64,000 nucleotides of DNA from Rhodobacteraceae bacterium WFHF2C18 (GTDB lineage: Bacteria; Pseudomonadota; Alphaproteobacteria; Rhodobacterales; Rhodobacteraceae). Positions 8,084 to 16,731 of this stretch are shown piece after piece. The position numbers were made by a program, and so were the translations under genes. The number at the start of each line of letters is the position of its first letter. Position 1 is the stretch's first letter. Under the pieces are notes generated by a model that did not search any database, was not told the origin of the DNA, and was given only the letters and a program-made list of their open reading frames with translations. The DNA lies in the NCBI GenBank assembly GCA_002166865.1, contig NHTQ01000002.1, positions 124,001 to 188,000 on the forward strand, written 5' to 3'.

Positions 8084-9370
8084 ATGGCTCTGGACACCGA
8101 AAGCGGCATCGCGCCCTATGACGCGCCGGAAAAGGACCTGTACGAGATGGGCGAAATGCCGCCCCTCGGTTACGTGCCCCCGAAGATGCACGCCTGGGTG
8201 CTGCGACAGGAACGGCACGGCAATCCCGATCAGGCGCTTCAGAAAGAGGTCGTGGACACCCCCGAGATCGACAGCCACGAGGTGCTCGTGCTGGTGATGG
8301 CTGCGGGCGTGAACTACAACGGGGTCTGGGCCTGCCTCGGCCAGCCTGCCTCGGTCTTTCGCCAGCACAAGGCGCCCTATGCGATCATCGGCTCGGATGC
8401 GGCCGGGATCGTCTGGCAGGTGGGGGACAAGGTCACCCGCTGGAAGGTGGGCGACGAAGTTGTCGTGCATTGCAACCAGGACGACGGCGACGACGAGGAG
8501 TGCAACGGCGGCGACCCGATGCTTTCGCCCAGCCAGCGCATCTGGGGCTACGAAAGCCCCGACGGTTCCTTCGCGCAGTTCACCCGCGTGCAGGCACAGC
8601 AGCTCATGCCGCGGCCCAAGCACCTGACCTGGGAGGAGTCGGGCTGCTACACGCTGACGCTGGCAACCGCCTACCGTATGCTGTTCGGCCACGAGCCCCA
8701 CGACCTCAAGCCCGGGCAGAACGTGCTGGTCTGGGGGGCCTCGGGCGGGCTCGGCTCCTTCGCGATCCAGCTTATCAACACTGCCGGCGCGAACGCCATC
8801 GGCGTGATCTCGGAGGAGGACAAGCGCGAGTTCGTCATGAGCCTGGGCGCCAAGGGCGTCATCAACCGCAAGGACTTCGACTGCTGGGGCCGGCTGCCGG
8901 AGGTGAACACCGAGGACTACAAGGAATGGTTCGCCGAGGTCCGCCGCTTCGGCAAGGCGATCTGGGAGGTGACCGGCAAGGGGGTGAACGTGGACATGGT
9001 CTTCGAACACCCGGGCGAGGCGACCTTCCCCGTCTCCACCTTCGTGGTGAAGCGCGGGGGCATGGTCGTGATCTGCGCCGGCACCACGGGCTACAACTGC
9101 ACCTTCGACGTGCGCCACATGTGGAGCCACCAGAAGCGGCTTCAGGGCAGCCACTTCGCCCACCTCAAGCAGGCGAGCGCCGCCAACAAGCTGATGCTGG
9201 AGCGCCGGCTGGATCCCTGCATGTCCGAGGTGTTCCCCTGGGACGAGTTGCCGGCCGCGCACATGAAGATGCTGCGCAACGAGCACAAGCCGGGCAACAT
9301 GGCCGTGCTGGTGCAGTCGCCCAAAACAGGCTTGCGCACGGTCGAGGACGTGCTGGACGCCGGCCGTTGA
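8084..9370 (+). CDS. ccr: crotonyl-CoA carboxylase/reductase
   Basis: A 428-residue member of the medium-chain dehydrogenase/reductase family with the specific features of Ccr: GVNYNGVWACLGQP near 75-88, the charged loop CNQDDGDDEECNGGD, the NADPH Rossmann motif VLVWGASGGLGSFAIQLI near 218-235, and the segment RLQGSHFAHLKQA. Ccr carries out NADPH-dependent reductive carboxylation of crotonyl-CoA to (2S)-ethylmalonyl-CoA, the signature step of the ethylmalonyl-CoA pathway. The start is ATG 8084 behind GTAGGAGG. A strong hairpin terminator follows the stop. Ecm, the mutase two steps later, is encoded 2.3 kb away on the opposite strand. Confidence 0.96.
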   Translation: MALDTESGIAPYDAPEKDLYEMGEMPPLGYVPPKMHAWVLRQERHGNPDQALQKEVVDTPEIDSHEVLVLVMAAGVNYNGVWACLGQPASVFRQHKAPYAIIGSDAAGIVWQVGDKVTRWKVGDEVVVHCNQDDGDDEECNGGDPMLSPSQRIWGYESPDGSFAQFTRVQAQQLMPRPKHLTWEESGCYTLTLATAYRMLFGHEPHDLKPGQNVLVWGASGGLGSFAIQLINTAGANAIGVISEEDKREFVMSLGAKGVINRKDFDCWGRLPEVNTEDYKEWFAEVRRFGKAIWEVTGKGVNVDMVFEHPGEATFPVSTFVVKRGGMVVICAGTTGYNCTFDVRHMWSHQKRLQGSHFAHLKQASAANKLMLERRLDPCMSEVFPWDELPAAHMKMLRNEHKPGNMAVLVQSPKTGLRTVEDVLDAGR

Positions 9371-9418
9371 AGCGGGCCGGGTTACCCGCCGCGGTCTGAC
9401 ACCAACAGATGAATCGGA

Positions 9419-9445
9419 ACGGGCGGCTCTTGCCGCCCGTCTTTC
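9419..9445 (+). terminator. intrinsic terminator after ccr
   Basis: ACGGGCGGC (9419-9427) and GCCGCCCGT (9432-9440) form a perfect nine-base stem with a TCTT loop, followed by CTTTC. It lies 48 bases after the ccr stop and before the helicase gene, so ccr is probably transcribed alone. Confidence 0.8.
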
Positions 9446-9482
9446 GCTGGCGCCCTGCAAAGGGGAATTGTAGGGTCCCGCC

Positions 9483-11006
9483 ATGGTCGAGACCGCCCTT
9501 GCATATTCCCAGGATCAGGCCGACGCGCATGCCCGCATCGCCGGTGCCTTGCAGGCCTCCGGGATCGATCTGGCCGCCGGGCAGCTGACGGCACCGCGCG
9601 CCGGCCGGGATGGGGTGATGGCCGTTGTCGGCAAGGCAGGGTCGGGCAAGACGCTGCTGTTGGCCGCGCTTGTGCGCGAGATGGAAGCGGCAGGGGTGGA
9701 ATTGGTTTCGGGCGATTACGAGGGCCGCCGGCGCAAGGATAGGCGGACCCTCGCCGTGCTTGCCCCCACAAACAAGGCGGCAAGCGTCCTGCGCGCGCGC
9801 GGCGTGCCCGCCACCACGATCCACCGCATCCTCTACACGCCTGTATATGACCCGGAGTACGAAAAGATCGCCGAGTGGCTGGCCGGCAACGGTGACCGCC
9901 CCGAGATCGCGGACCTCAGCGAGGAGGCGCTCGACCGGGCTTGGGCATTCTACCAGACCAACAAATCGGTGCCCGGCGCCCTTGCCGCCGCCGGCCTGAG
10001 GGGCTCGGATTTCATCACCGGCTGGAAGCGGCGCGAAGAGCCGCTGGACGTGGGCTTCGTGGACGAGTCCTCGATGCTGGACGACCGCCAGTTCGAGGAC
10101 CTCAAGGAGATCTTTCCCAACCTTCTGCTGTTCGGCGACCCGGCGCAGCTGGCGCCGGTGAACCAGTCGGGCAAGATGGTCTTCGACGACCTGGGCGCGC
10201 CCGCGAAGCTGGAATTGCACCGCGTGCACCGGCAGGACGCTGACAACCCCATTCTGGATCTGGCCCACGCGCTGTCCGATCCGGACCTGGAGTTCCACGA
10301 CTTTGAAGCGATGATCGAGCAGACCGCCCGCCGGGACGATCGTGTCCGGTGGACCGGCCGGGTGGAGGTCGACCTGATGGCGCGCTCGCCGGTGCTGGTT
10401 TGGCGCAACGCCACGCGCATCCGCCTGATAAACGCTTTCCGCGCGGTGCACGACGCCCCGGAAACGGCCCTTCTGACCGGGGAGCCGCTGATCTGCGACG
10501 GGATCGAATTGCCACTCAAGCACCGCAAGAAGCGGTTGGATCTGGAGGCGCGGGGCCTCATCAAGGGGGCGCAGGTGATCTACCTGGGGCCGGGCAAGAA
10601 ACCTGGGTTTTCCCGGCTGCATGTCATCGGCGCCGAAGACCCCCGCGTGAGCGCCGCCAGCATCGTCAAGATCGAGAAACCGGACGAGGCGGAGCCCTTC
10701 ATTCCCTTCGCGGCAGGGATGGGGGCCACGTTTCTGCATGGGGCGGCGGTGACGATCCACAAGGCGCAGGGTTCCCAGTGGCGCGACGTGCAGGTCTTCG
10801 CGCCGGATATCTACGCGGCCGCCCGGATGGGCCGCAGTGAGGCGGGGCAGCCGCTATGGAAGCGGTTGGCCTATGTCGCCATCACCCGGGCCGAGGAGCG
10901 ACTGCACTGGGTGGTACGCAACCGGCTGTCCAAGCCGACGGGCCCGCTGCGCGTCGACGATCTGCCCGCCAAGCCCGTGCCCTTGGAGCTGGAGGCGGAG
11001 GCATGA
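9483..11006 (+). CDS. RecD-like ATP-dependent DNA helicase (SF1)
   Basis: A 507-residue superfamily 1 helicase of the RecD2-like type. The Walker A motif GKAGSGKT is at 50-57, the Walker B/DE motif GFVDESSM at about 191-198, motif III LLFGDPAQLAPV near 213-224, and the C-terminal UvrD_C_2 elements TIHKAQGSQW and YVAITRAEERLHWV. Such enzymes unwind DNA 5'-3' with ATP; RecD proper acts with RecB and RecC, neither of which is in the window. It lacks the long N-terminal OB/HhH region of classic RecD2. The stop overlaps the ATG of the following SDR gene (ATGA), so the two are translationally coupled. Confidence 0.82.
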   Translation: MVETALAYSQDQADAHARIAGALQASGIDLAAGQLTAPRAGRDGVMAVVGKAGSGKTLLLAALVREMEAAGVELVSGDYEGRRRKDRRTLAVLAPTNKAASVLRARGVPATTIHRILYTPVYDPEYEKIAEWLAGNGDRPEIADLSEEALDRAWAFYQTNKSVPGALAAAGLRGSDFITGWKRREEPLDVGFVDESSMLDDRQFEDLKEIFPNLLLFGDPAQLAPVNQSGKMVFDDLGAPAKLELHRVHRQDADNPILDLAHALSDPDLEFHDFEAMIEQTARRDDRVRWTGRVEVDLMARSPVLVWRNATRIRLINAFRAVHDAPETALLTGEPLICDGIELPLKHRKKRLDLEARGLIKGAQVIYLGPGKKPGFSRLHVIGAEDPRVSAASIVKIEKPDEAEPFIPFAAGMGATFLHGAAVTIHKAQGSQWRDVQVFAPDIYAAARMGRSEAGQPLWKRLAYVAITRAEERLHWVVRNRLSKPTGPLRVDDLPAKPVPLELEAEA

Positions 11007-11722
11007 AAAGCGTTCTCGTCACCGGCGCCAGCCGCGGCATCGGCGCCGAGTGTGCCCGGGCCTTCCTGGCGGCGGGCTGGCGGGTCGGGCTTCTGGCCCG
11101 TGGGGCCGACGGGTTGCGCGACGCCGCGGGCGGGCACGGCAATGCCGTTGTCCTGCCCTGCGACGTCACCGACCCGACCGCAGTCGAGGCCGCGTTCGAC
11201 CGTTTCGTGCAAGAGGCGGGCCGGCTTGACGTTCTGTTCAACAATGCCGGTAGCTTCGGGCGCGCCGCCCTGATCGACGAGGTCGCCATTGACGACTGGC
11301 GCGCCCTGGTGGACGTGAACCTCAACGGCATGTTCTTTTGCGCCCGCGCCGCTTTTGCCCGGATGCGTCGGCAGGCCCCGCAGGGCGGGCGGATCATCAA
11401 CAACGGCTCGATCAGCGCGCATGCGCCCCGGCCGGAATCGGTGGGTTATACGACGACCAAGCATGCCATCACCGGTCTGACCAAGCAGGTAAGCCTTGAT
11501 GGTCGGCCCTACGACATCGCTTGCGGCCAGATCGACATCGGCAATGCGCGTACGGACCTGCTGGAGGCCGTGATCGCCTCCAATCCCGGCGCGGCGCCCC
11601 CCACCATGGATGTGGCCCAGGTGGGTGCGGCCGTGGTGCACATGGCCGAGCTGCCGCCCGAGGCCAATATCCAGTTCATGACCCTGATGGCGACCAAGAT
11701 GCCCTATATCGGGCGCGGCTAG
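11003..11722 (+). CDS. short-chain dehydrogenase/reductase (SDR)
   Basis: A 239-residue classical SDR. The NAD(P)-binding motif TGASRGIG is at 7-14, NNAG near 77, the catalytic Ser in NNGSISA and the YTTTK active-site pair follow. The substrate is not evident. Its ATG overlaps the helicase stop by four bases, so translation is coupled, although no common process is known. Its TAG stop shares the palindrome CTAG with the TAG stop of the TIGR02186 gene on the opposite strand, so the two genes overlap tail to tail by four bases. Confidence 0.88.
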   Translation: MKSVLVTGASRGIGAECARAFLAAGWRVGLLARGADGLRDAAGGHGNAVVLPCDVTDPTAVEAAFDRFVQEAGRLDVLFNNAGSFGRAALIDEVAIDDWRALVDVNLNGMFFCARAAFARMRRQAPQGGRIINNGSISAHAPRPESVGYTTTKHAITGLTKQVSLDGRPYDIACGQIDIGNARTDLLEAVIASNPGAAPPTMDVAQVGAAVVHMAELPPEANIQFMTLMATKMPYIGRG

Positions 11723-12477
11723 CTCTGGCGGAAGGCCCGGAACGCGGCCGAGGCGCCCCAGCCCGCCGCGATGGCTATGGCCAGGGACATCAATCCGTAG
11801 AGCAGGGGCTGTTGCCGGGAGAGGTCGAAAAGCCACCGCTCAAGCCCCACCTTGTCCACGTCGATCGAGGTCTGGAACTGCGATACCACGCGGCCTTCGC
11901 GGGTCAGGAAGATACGGGTAAGGTAGTCGCCCTCGGTCAGGTTCGCGGGCATGTCGATCGAGGTGCGGAACAGCGTCTGTTCGTCCAGCGCAACGGCCCC
12001 TTCCAGCAACTGGTAGGCCCCCTCATCGCGCCGGATACGGATCAGGGCCTCGGTGAATTTCTGCGCGTTGCGCACGGTCATCGGCGCCCCGACCGAGCGG
12101 ATCGCGCGCGGGATCGAGATCTTGTGGCGCAGGTCCTCCACCTCGGTCAGCACCTTGTCCAGCGGCCCCGAGGTTGCCACCGCATAGAACGTCGGCGCGG
12201 CGTCCACGTGCACGGCATCCGTGTTGGCCCATATGCCCAGCACCCGCTCCTTGCGCCGGACGGTGACCGGTCGCGAGGGCCCGGCGATGGTGACGATCAC
12301 CTCGAGCGGGGTTTCGGGTATGGATGTCTCGCGCTTGACGGCGCCGAAGACCAGCACTTCGGAGCCTTCGAACGTCGCGGTGATCTTCACGCGGTCGGCG
12401 CTGAGGCCCAGAACCACCTGCTCGGCCGCGAGGGGCAGCGCCAACAGGCAGAGCAGGATTGCGCCGGCCAGCCGCAT
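11719..12477 (-). CDS. TIGR02186 family membrane-anchored periplasmic protein
   Basis: A 252-residue protein with an N-terminal signal peptide (residues 1-18, ending AAE), a periplasmic beta-rich region starting VVLGLSADRVKITATFEGSE, and a C-terminal membrane helix at about 228-245 followed by basic residues. This layout matches the TIGR02186 family, an alphaproteobacterial protein usually encoded next to a TauE/SafE transporter. Its ATG overlaps the stop of that transporter gene by one base (TGATG), indicating coupled translation and probably a joint function in anion or sulfur-compound export. The function is not established. Confidence 0.78.
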   Translation of the reverse strand: MRLAGAILLCLLALPLAAEQVVLGLSADRVKITATFEGSEVLVFGAVKRETSIPETPLEVIVTIAGPSRPVTVRRKERVLGIWANTDAVHVDAAPTFYAVATSGPLDKVLTEVEDLRHKISIPRAIRSVGAPMTVRNAQKFTEALIRIRRDEGAYQLLEGAVALDEQTLFRTSIDMPANLTEGDYLTRIFLTREGRVVSQFQTSIDVDKVGLERWLFDLSRQQPLLYGLMSLAIAIAAGWGASAAFRAFRQS

Positions 12478-13412
12478 CAATGCCCTCCGCCGTCGCCGAG
12501 GGAATACAACTCGGACGGTTGCAGCAGAAGGTCGAGTGCAAGCTTCCCACAGACCACGAGCACCATGATCGCCAGCAGGATCCGCAACTGCTCGGCCTTC
12601 ATGCGGGTGCCGATCTGGGTCCCCACCTGCGCCCCCACCACGCCGCCGATCAGCAGCAGGACCGCAAGGGCCACGTCCACGGTATAGTTCGTGGTGGCGT
12701 GCAGCAGCGTCGTGAAGGCGGTGACGAAGATGATCTGGAAAAGCGATGTCCCGACGACAACCTTGGTCGGCATGCCCAGCAGGTAGATCATCGCCGGCAC
12801 CATGATGAAACCGCCGCCGACCCCCATGATGGCCGCCAGGACCCCCACGGATACGCCGACCAGGACGGGGGGGATGACGCTGATATACAGCCCCGAGGTG
12901 CGGAAACGCATCTTGAAAGGCAGGCCGTGGATCCAGCTGTGTTTCTTGCGCTTGGGCACCGGCTTGCCCGACCGCGTGCTGCGGATGGCGCGCAGGCTTT
13001 CCAGGAACATCATGCCCCCGATGACGCCGAGGAAGACGACGTAGCACAGCCGGACAAGCAGATCGACCTGGCCCTGCGATTTCAGGTAGTTGAACAACAG
13101 CACCCCGAGGGCGGCCCCGATCAACCCCCCGACAAGCAGCACCGTGCCCATCCTGAGATCGACGGTCTTTCGTCGCAGATGTGCCAGAACGCCCGAGAAC
13201 GACGAGGCGACGATCTGGTTGGCCTCTGTCGCCACGGCCACGGCCGGCGGAATGCCGATGAAAAACAACAGCGGCGTCATCAGGAAGCCCCCGCCGACAC
13301 CGAACATGCCCGACAAGATGCCGACCAAGCCCCCCAGCCCCAGCAGCAGGAAGGCGTTGACCGAGACCTCGGCGATGGGGAGGTAGATCTGCATGGGTTT
13401 TCCTAGCCCCAT
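12477..13412 (-). CDS. sulfite exporter TauE/SafE family (TSUP) membrane protein
   Basis: A 311-residue polytopic membrane protein with the two-fold repeat of the TSUP family. Each half carries a glycine-rich signature: GILSGMFGVGGGFLMTPLL near 31-49 and GVLAAIMGVGGGFIMVPAM near 189-207. A basic cytoplasmic loop of about 25 residues separates the halves. TSUP proteins export sulfite, sulfoacetate or related organic anions. The start may instead be ATG 13394 (residue 7, MQIYLPIAEVSVN), which looks more natural. Translation is coupled to the downstream TIGR02186 gene. The substrate cannot be told from sequence. Confidence 0.88.
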   Translation of the reverse strand: MGLGKPMQIYLPIAEVSVNAFLLLGLGGLVGILSGMFGVGGGFLMTPLLFFIGIPPAVAVATEANQIVASSFSGVLAHLRRKTVDLRMGTVLLVGGLIGAALGVLLFNYLKSQGQVDLLVRLCYVVFLGVIGGMMFLESLRAIRSTRSGKPVPKRKKHSWIHGLPFKMRFRTSGLYISVIPPVLVGVSVGVLAAIMGVGGGFIMVPAMIYLLGMPTKVVVGTSLFQIIFVTAFTTLLHATTNYTVDVALAVLLLIGGVVGAQVGTQIGTRMKAEQLRILLAIMVLVVCGKLALDLLLQPSELYSLGDGGGH

Positions 13413-13454
13413 GTCGCCGCGTTATGCAAGCGTGCAGGCTGCCTGCGCGTCAGG

Positions 13455-13871
13455 TCAGCCGAGCGCCTTGCGCAGTAACAGGGCATCGATCCGGATTCCC
13501 TGTGCCGTGCGGTAGTATCCGGGGCGGCGGCCCGCCTCGGCGTAGCCGGCCTCGCGGTAGAGGCCAAGGGCGGCTTGATTGTCCGCGGCCACCTCCAGCA
13601 GGCAGGCGGCGGCGCCGCGGTGCTGCGCGACCTTTTCGAAGGCGGCGAGGCACTGCCGCGCAAGGCCCTTCCTGCGATGCGCCGGATCGGTGGCCAGCGT
13701 CAGCAATTCCGCTTCGTCGGCGACGCTGCGGCCCAGGGCGAAGCAGCGTGCATCGCCCACCTGGAAGACATGCGGACTGTCGCACAGAGCGGCGAATTCG
13801 CATACCGACCAGGCGCGCGCCTGATCCGTGAAGGCGCCGGCATGCAGGCGTGCCATTTCGTCAGCGGTCAT
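13455..13871 (-). CDS. rimI: ribosomal-protein-alanine N-acetyltransferase-like GNAT
   Basis: A 138-residue GNAT enzyme with motif A ATDPAHRRKGLARQCLAAFE at about 60-79 and the following LLEVAADNQAALGLYREAGY, which is characteristic of RimI. RimI acetylates the N-terminal alanine of ribosomal protein S18. The identification rests on these motifs and on its place directly after tsaB, a conserved pairing in Proteobacteria. Its start overlaps the tsaB stop by 11 bases, so translation is coupled. Confidence 0.85.
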   Translation of the reverse strand: MTADEMARLHAGAFTDQARAWSVCEFAALCDSPHVFQVGDARCFALGRSVADEAELLTLATDPAHRRKGLARQCLAAFEKVAQHRGAAACLLEVAADNQAALGLYREAGYAEAGRRPGYYRTAQGIRIDALLLRKALG

Positions 13872-14457
13872 CGGCAAGGATCGGCGGCGGGGCCTCCCGC
13901 GTTGGCGCCGCGTCGGCGGGTTTGACGTAAAGAGGGGCCGGCGCCGGGGCATCCGCCGCGCCAGCCGCGGCGCAGATCCCGATCGCTGCGGCCAGCCGGG
14001 CCGGTTCGGGCGGCAGCCGCAGGGGCAGGCCGATGGTATCGACCTCGGGTCGTGTCGCAAGGCGGGGGTGGGCGCCGGGCGGCAGGATATAGAACTGATC
14101 GCGCGGGGCTGGCACCGCGGGCAGGTGCGGGGCGGGCTCGGACATCGAGATCGCCTGGAAGGTCGAGACCCCGATAGCAGGAACTCCCAAGGACAATGCG
14201 AGCCCCCTGGCCGCGGCCACGGAAATGCGGATGCCGGTGAAATTTCCCGGCCCGATCCCGACGCCGAGCCGCGAAAGATCCTGCCAGCCAAGGCCGTTGG
14301 AGGCCAGCACCTCTTCCAGGAGTGGAAACAGCCGCTCGGCCTGGCCGCGGCCCATATCCTCGGCTCGTGCCTCCAGCACCGCGTCGCCACGCAGCAAAGC
14401 GGCCGCGCAATGCGCGGCCGATGTATCGAATGCAAGGATCACGGGGTCAGACCCCAA
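13861..14457 (-). CDS. tsaB: tRNA threonylcarbamoyladenosine biosynthesis protein TsaB
   Basis: A 198-residue member of the ASKHA fold with the TsaB N-terminal signature ILAFDTSAAHCAAALL, the middle motif GVGIGPGNFTGIRISVAAARGLA at about 65-87, and the weakly conserved C-terminal half usual for the family. TsaB partners TsaD and TsaE in making the t6A37 modification of ANN-decoding tRNAs. It overlaps nifU upstream by 11 bases and rimI downstream by 11 bases, forming a tight three-gene operon. Confidence 0.9.
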   Translation of the reverse strand: MGSDPVILAFDTSAAHCAAALLRGDAVLEARAEDMGRGQAERLFPLLEEVLASNGLGWQDLSRLGVGIGPGNFTGIRISVAAARGLALSLGVPAIGVSTFQAISMSEPAPHLPAVPAPRDQFYILPPGAHPRLATRPEVDTIGLPLRLPPEPARLAAAIGICAAAGAADAPAPAPLYVKPADAAPTREAPPPILADDR

Positions 14458-15010
14458 TGGGGCGCACCTCGGTCACCTCGGGGATATAGTGGCGCAGCAG
14501 GTTCTCGATCCCCATCTTCAGGGTAATGGTGGACGAGGGGCACCCGGCGCAGGCCCCCTGCATGTGCAGGTAGACAACCCCGCGCTCGAATCCGTGGAAC
14601 GTGATGTCGCCGCCATCCTGGGCAACCGCCGGACGCACGCGGGTATCCAGCAATTCCTTGATCTGGCCGACGATCTCGGAATCCTCGCCCTGATGCTCGG
14701 CATGGCCCGAGGGCGCTTCGGCCTCGCCCGTCATCACCGGCTGGCCGGTCTGGAAATGCTCCATGATCGCGCCCAGGATCGCGGGCTTGATATGGTCCCA
14801 TTCGGCCTCGTCGCTTTTCGTGACGGTGATGAAATCGTTGCCGAAAAAGACTCCGGTCACGCCCCCGACGTCGAAGATCCTCTTGGCCAAGGGGGATTTC
14901 TCGGCCCCCTCGGGCGTTGGGAAGTCCGCGGTCCCGCTTTCCAGAACGGTCTGCCCGGGAAGGAATTTCAACGTGGCCGGGTTCGGGGTCGATTCTGTCT
15001 GGATGAACAT
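14447..15010 (-). CDS. NifU-like iron-sulfur cluster scaffold protein (Nfu_N plus NifU domains)
   Basis: A 187-residue protein with an N-terminal Nfu/NifU_N domain (MFIQTESTPNPATLKFLPG, then VTGVFFGNDFITVTK) and a C-terminal NifU domain at about 110-185 holding the cluster-binding CxxC as GACAGCPSS. It delivers or stores Fe-S clusters in the cytoplasm. The same architecture occurs in the protein called FssA in studies of alphaproteobacterial iron regulation. A near-perfect Irr-type iron box lies about 60 bases upstream, so expression probably follows iron status. It heads the nifU-tsaB-rimI operon by an 11-base overlap. Confidence 0.9.
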   Translation of the reverse strand: MFIQTESTPNPATLKFLPGQTVLESGTADFPTPEGAEKSPLAKRIFDVGGVTGVFFGNDFITVTKSDEAEWDHIKPAILGAIMEHFQTGQPVMTGEAEAPSGHAEHQGEDSEIVGQIKELLDTRVRPAVAQDGGDITFHGFERGVVYLHMQGACAGCPSSTITLKMGIENLLRHYIPEVTEVRPIGV

Positions 15011-15067
15011 GACTGCACCTTTCTGTTGGAGGCTATATGCGCGTTGAGATGCGAAGCGTCAAGATTT

Positions 15068-15084
15068 TTTGGAATCATTCTAAA
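15068..15084. promoter_or_regulatory. Irr-type iron control element upstream of the nifU-like gene
   Basis: TTTGGAATCATTCTAAA matches the iron control element TTTAGAAT-N-ATTCTAAA, as I recall it for alphaproteobacterial Irr, at every position but one. It is a near-perfect palindrome. It lies 58-74 bases before the nifU-like start codon, a suitable place for a repressor or activator site. Confidence 0.65.
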
Positions 15085-15167
15085 CTACCGAGCCCCTCCT
15101 GGCCCGAGCGCAGCCTGGGAATTTGACCGCTCCGACCCTGCGCGCCGGCGATATTGGCCGCGGCGGC

Positions 15168-15623
15168 TCAGGTGATTTCCTCAAGGCGCTCCTTGGACAG
15201 GTCGCCGGGAACGATCGTGATGGGAATGGGCAGGGTCCCGGCAGTTCGGGTCAACTGGTTCACGAGCGGCCCGGGCCCCTTCTTGCCGGTGCCGGCGCCC
15301 AGCACGAGCACGCCGATCTCCGGGTCATCGTGGACCTGACCGATGATCTCGTTGACCGGTTCGCCCTCGCGGATCACCAGTTCCGGATCCACGCCCTGTT
15401 TGTCGCGCATCCACTTGGCGAAGACCTCGAAATGGGCATGGATGCGTTCCCGGGCCTCTTCGCGCATGATGTCGCCCACGCCGATCCAGTGATTGAACTC
15501 CTCCGGCGGAATCACGGCCAGGATTTCCACCCCCGCCTCGGTCCGGGCCGCGCGCATGGCGGCGAAACGCATGGCGTTGAGGCATTCGCGGCTGTCGTCG
15601 AGGACAACAAGGAACTTGCGCAT
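15168..15623 (-). CDS. universal stress protein (UspA family)
   Basis: A 151-residue UspA-fold protein with MRKFLVVLDDSRECLNAMRFAAMRA at the start and the C-terminal nucleotide-binding pattern VLVLGAGTGKKGPGPLVNQL in place of the usual GxxGxxG(S/N). Such proteins bind ATP or AMP and respond to stress or growth arrest. It lies 76 bases downstream of the membrane-protein gene on the same strand and may be part of the greA transcript. The partner and exact role are unknown. Confidence 0.85.
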   Translation of the reverse strand: MRKFLVVLDDSRECLNAMRFAAMRAARTEAGVEILAVIPPEEFNHWIGVGDIMREEARERIHAHFEVFAKWMRDKQGVDPELVIREGEPVNEIIGQVHDDPEIGVLVLGAGTGKKGPGPLVNQLTRTAGTLPIPITIVPGDLSKERLEEIT

Positions 15624-15699
15624 GTCGGATCTCCTCAGAGGCGCATATTGGCCCTAATCCGGGGCCGGAGCAATAGAGGCCGTGCGGCGGCTTCGGCTC

Positions 15700-16719
15700 T
15701 CAGTCGAAGGTGCCCGCGACGCGCCCCAGCAGCATGAAAGCGCGGGCCGTGCGCGTGTCTGCCAGCTGCGCGATTTCCTCGTCGCTCGCGGTTTCGGCGA
15801 ACTGGGTGAACATCCGGTCGAAAAGCCGCAGGAAATGGTGCGCCGCATCACGAAAGATCGGATCCTGCCGCATGCGCGTGGCCGTCAGCGCCAGGGAGGA
15901 GCGATCCCGCACGCCGCCGAGCGCGGCGACCGCGCGACCCCGTGCGCCCTCGGCAAAGCTGCGCCAGACCTCGGGCCTGGCGCGGTCGGGGCGAAGATCC
16001 TCCATATAGATGCCGTCATGCGACAACAAGGTCAGCACATCCTGGGCGGCCTGAATCAACTGCGCCGTCGTGCGGTCTTTCAGCGCCTTTCGCAGGGCGG
16101 CAAAGCCGTCCCTGTCTTCGGGTGTTTCGGGGAAATTCAGGGCGCGGATCAGATCCTCGCGGTCAAGGGGCGGCTGCATTTCCTCGGCCGATGTCCCGAG
16201 GGGCAGGTCCACCTGATCGCTGTTCTGGTCTGTCGGGCGGTCGGCCGCAGGGGGCGGCGTTCGGGGCGGGCTGGGCTGCCGGGTGGATGTAAAGATCGCC
16301 AGTGCGGTCTCGGTCTTGCGTTGTGCCGCCGCGATTTCGTCGAGCTTTTTGGTGACGGTTGGTTCGGTGACCGCGTCGCGGCTCTGGTTCTCGCGGATGT
16401 AGGTGTGGCGCAGTGCGTCGATGGCGGCTTGCAGGCGCTGGCTTTCCGCGCGCATCACCTGCGAGGCGCGCGCCGCCGTCGCCGCGACCCAGATCATGGC
16501 CACCGGCATGAACACCGCCAGCGCGATCATCGCGAACCGCAGCGCACCGGTTTCACCCGCATCCGTGGGCCGCGCGATCACGAGTATGAAGACACCCGCC
16601 CCGGCAAGCCAGAGAACCGACAGAACGAGGGCGGTCACCTCGATGCCCGTGATCCGCGGTTTCCGGCCCTTCTCGTAGAAGCCGAAAGGTGTCGGCGGCG
16701 GATCCTGCTGTTCGGACAT
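15700..16719 (-). CDS. uncharacterised two-helix membrane protein
   Basis: A 339-residue protein with two membrane segments at about 27-49 and 60-82, then a coiled-coil-like stretch (about 85-140), a proline-rich low-complexity linker (about 148-165), and a helical C-terminal domain of about 150 residues. I recognise no catalytic motif. The layout suggests a membrane-anchored scaffold with a cytoplasmic domain. It follows greA by 12 bases and is probably co-transcribed. I believe similar proteins occur in Rhodobacteraceae, but the function is unknown. Confidence 0.7.
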   Translation of the reverse strand: MSEQQDPPPTPFGFYEKGRKPRITGIEVTALVLSVLWLAGAGVFILVIARPTDAGETGALRFAMIALAVFMPVAMIWVAATAARASQVMRAESQRLQAAIDALRHTYIRENQSRDAVTEPTVTKKLDEIAAAQRKTETALAIFTSTRQPSPPRTPPPAADRPTDQNSDQVDLPLGTSAEEMQPPLDREDLIRALNFPETPEDRDGFAALRKALKDRTTAQLIQAAQDVLTLLSHDGIYMEDLRPDRARPEVWRSFAEGARGRAVAALGGVRDRSSLALTATRMRQDPIFRDAAHHFLRLFDRMFTQFAETASDEEIAQLADTRTARAFMLLGRVAGTFD

Positions 16720-16731
16720 CGATTCTGCCAG

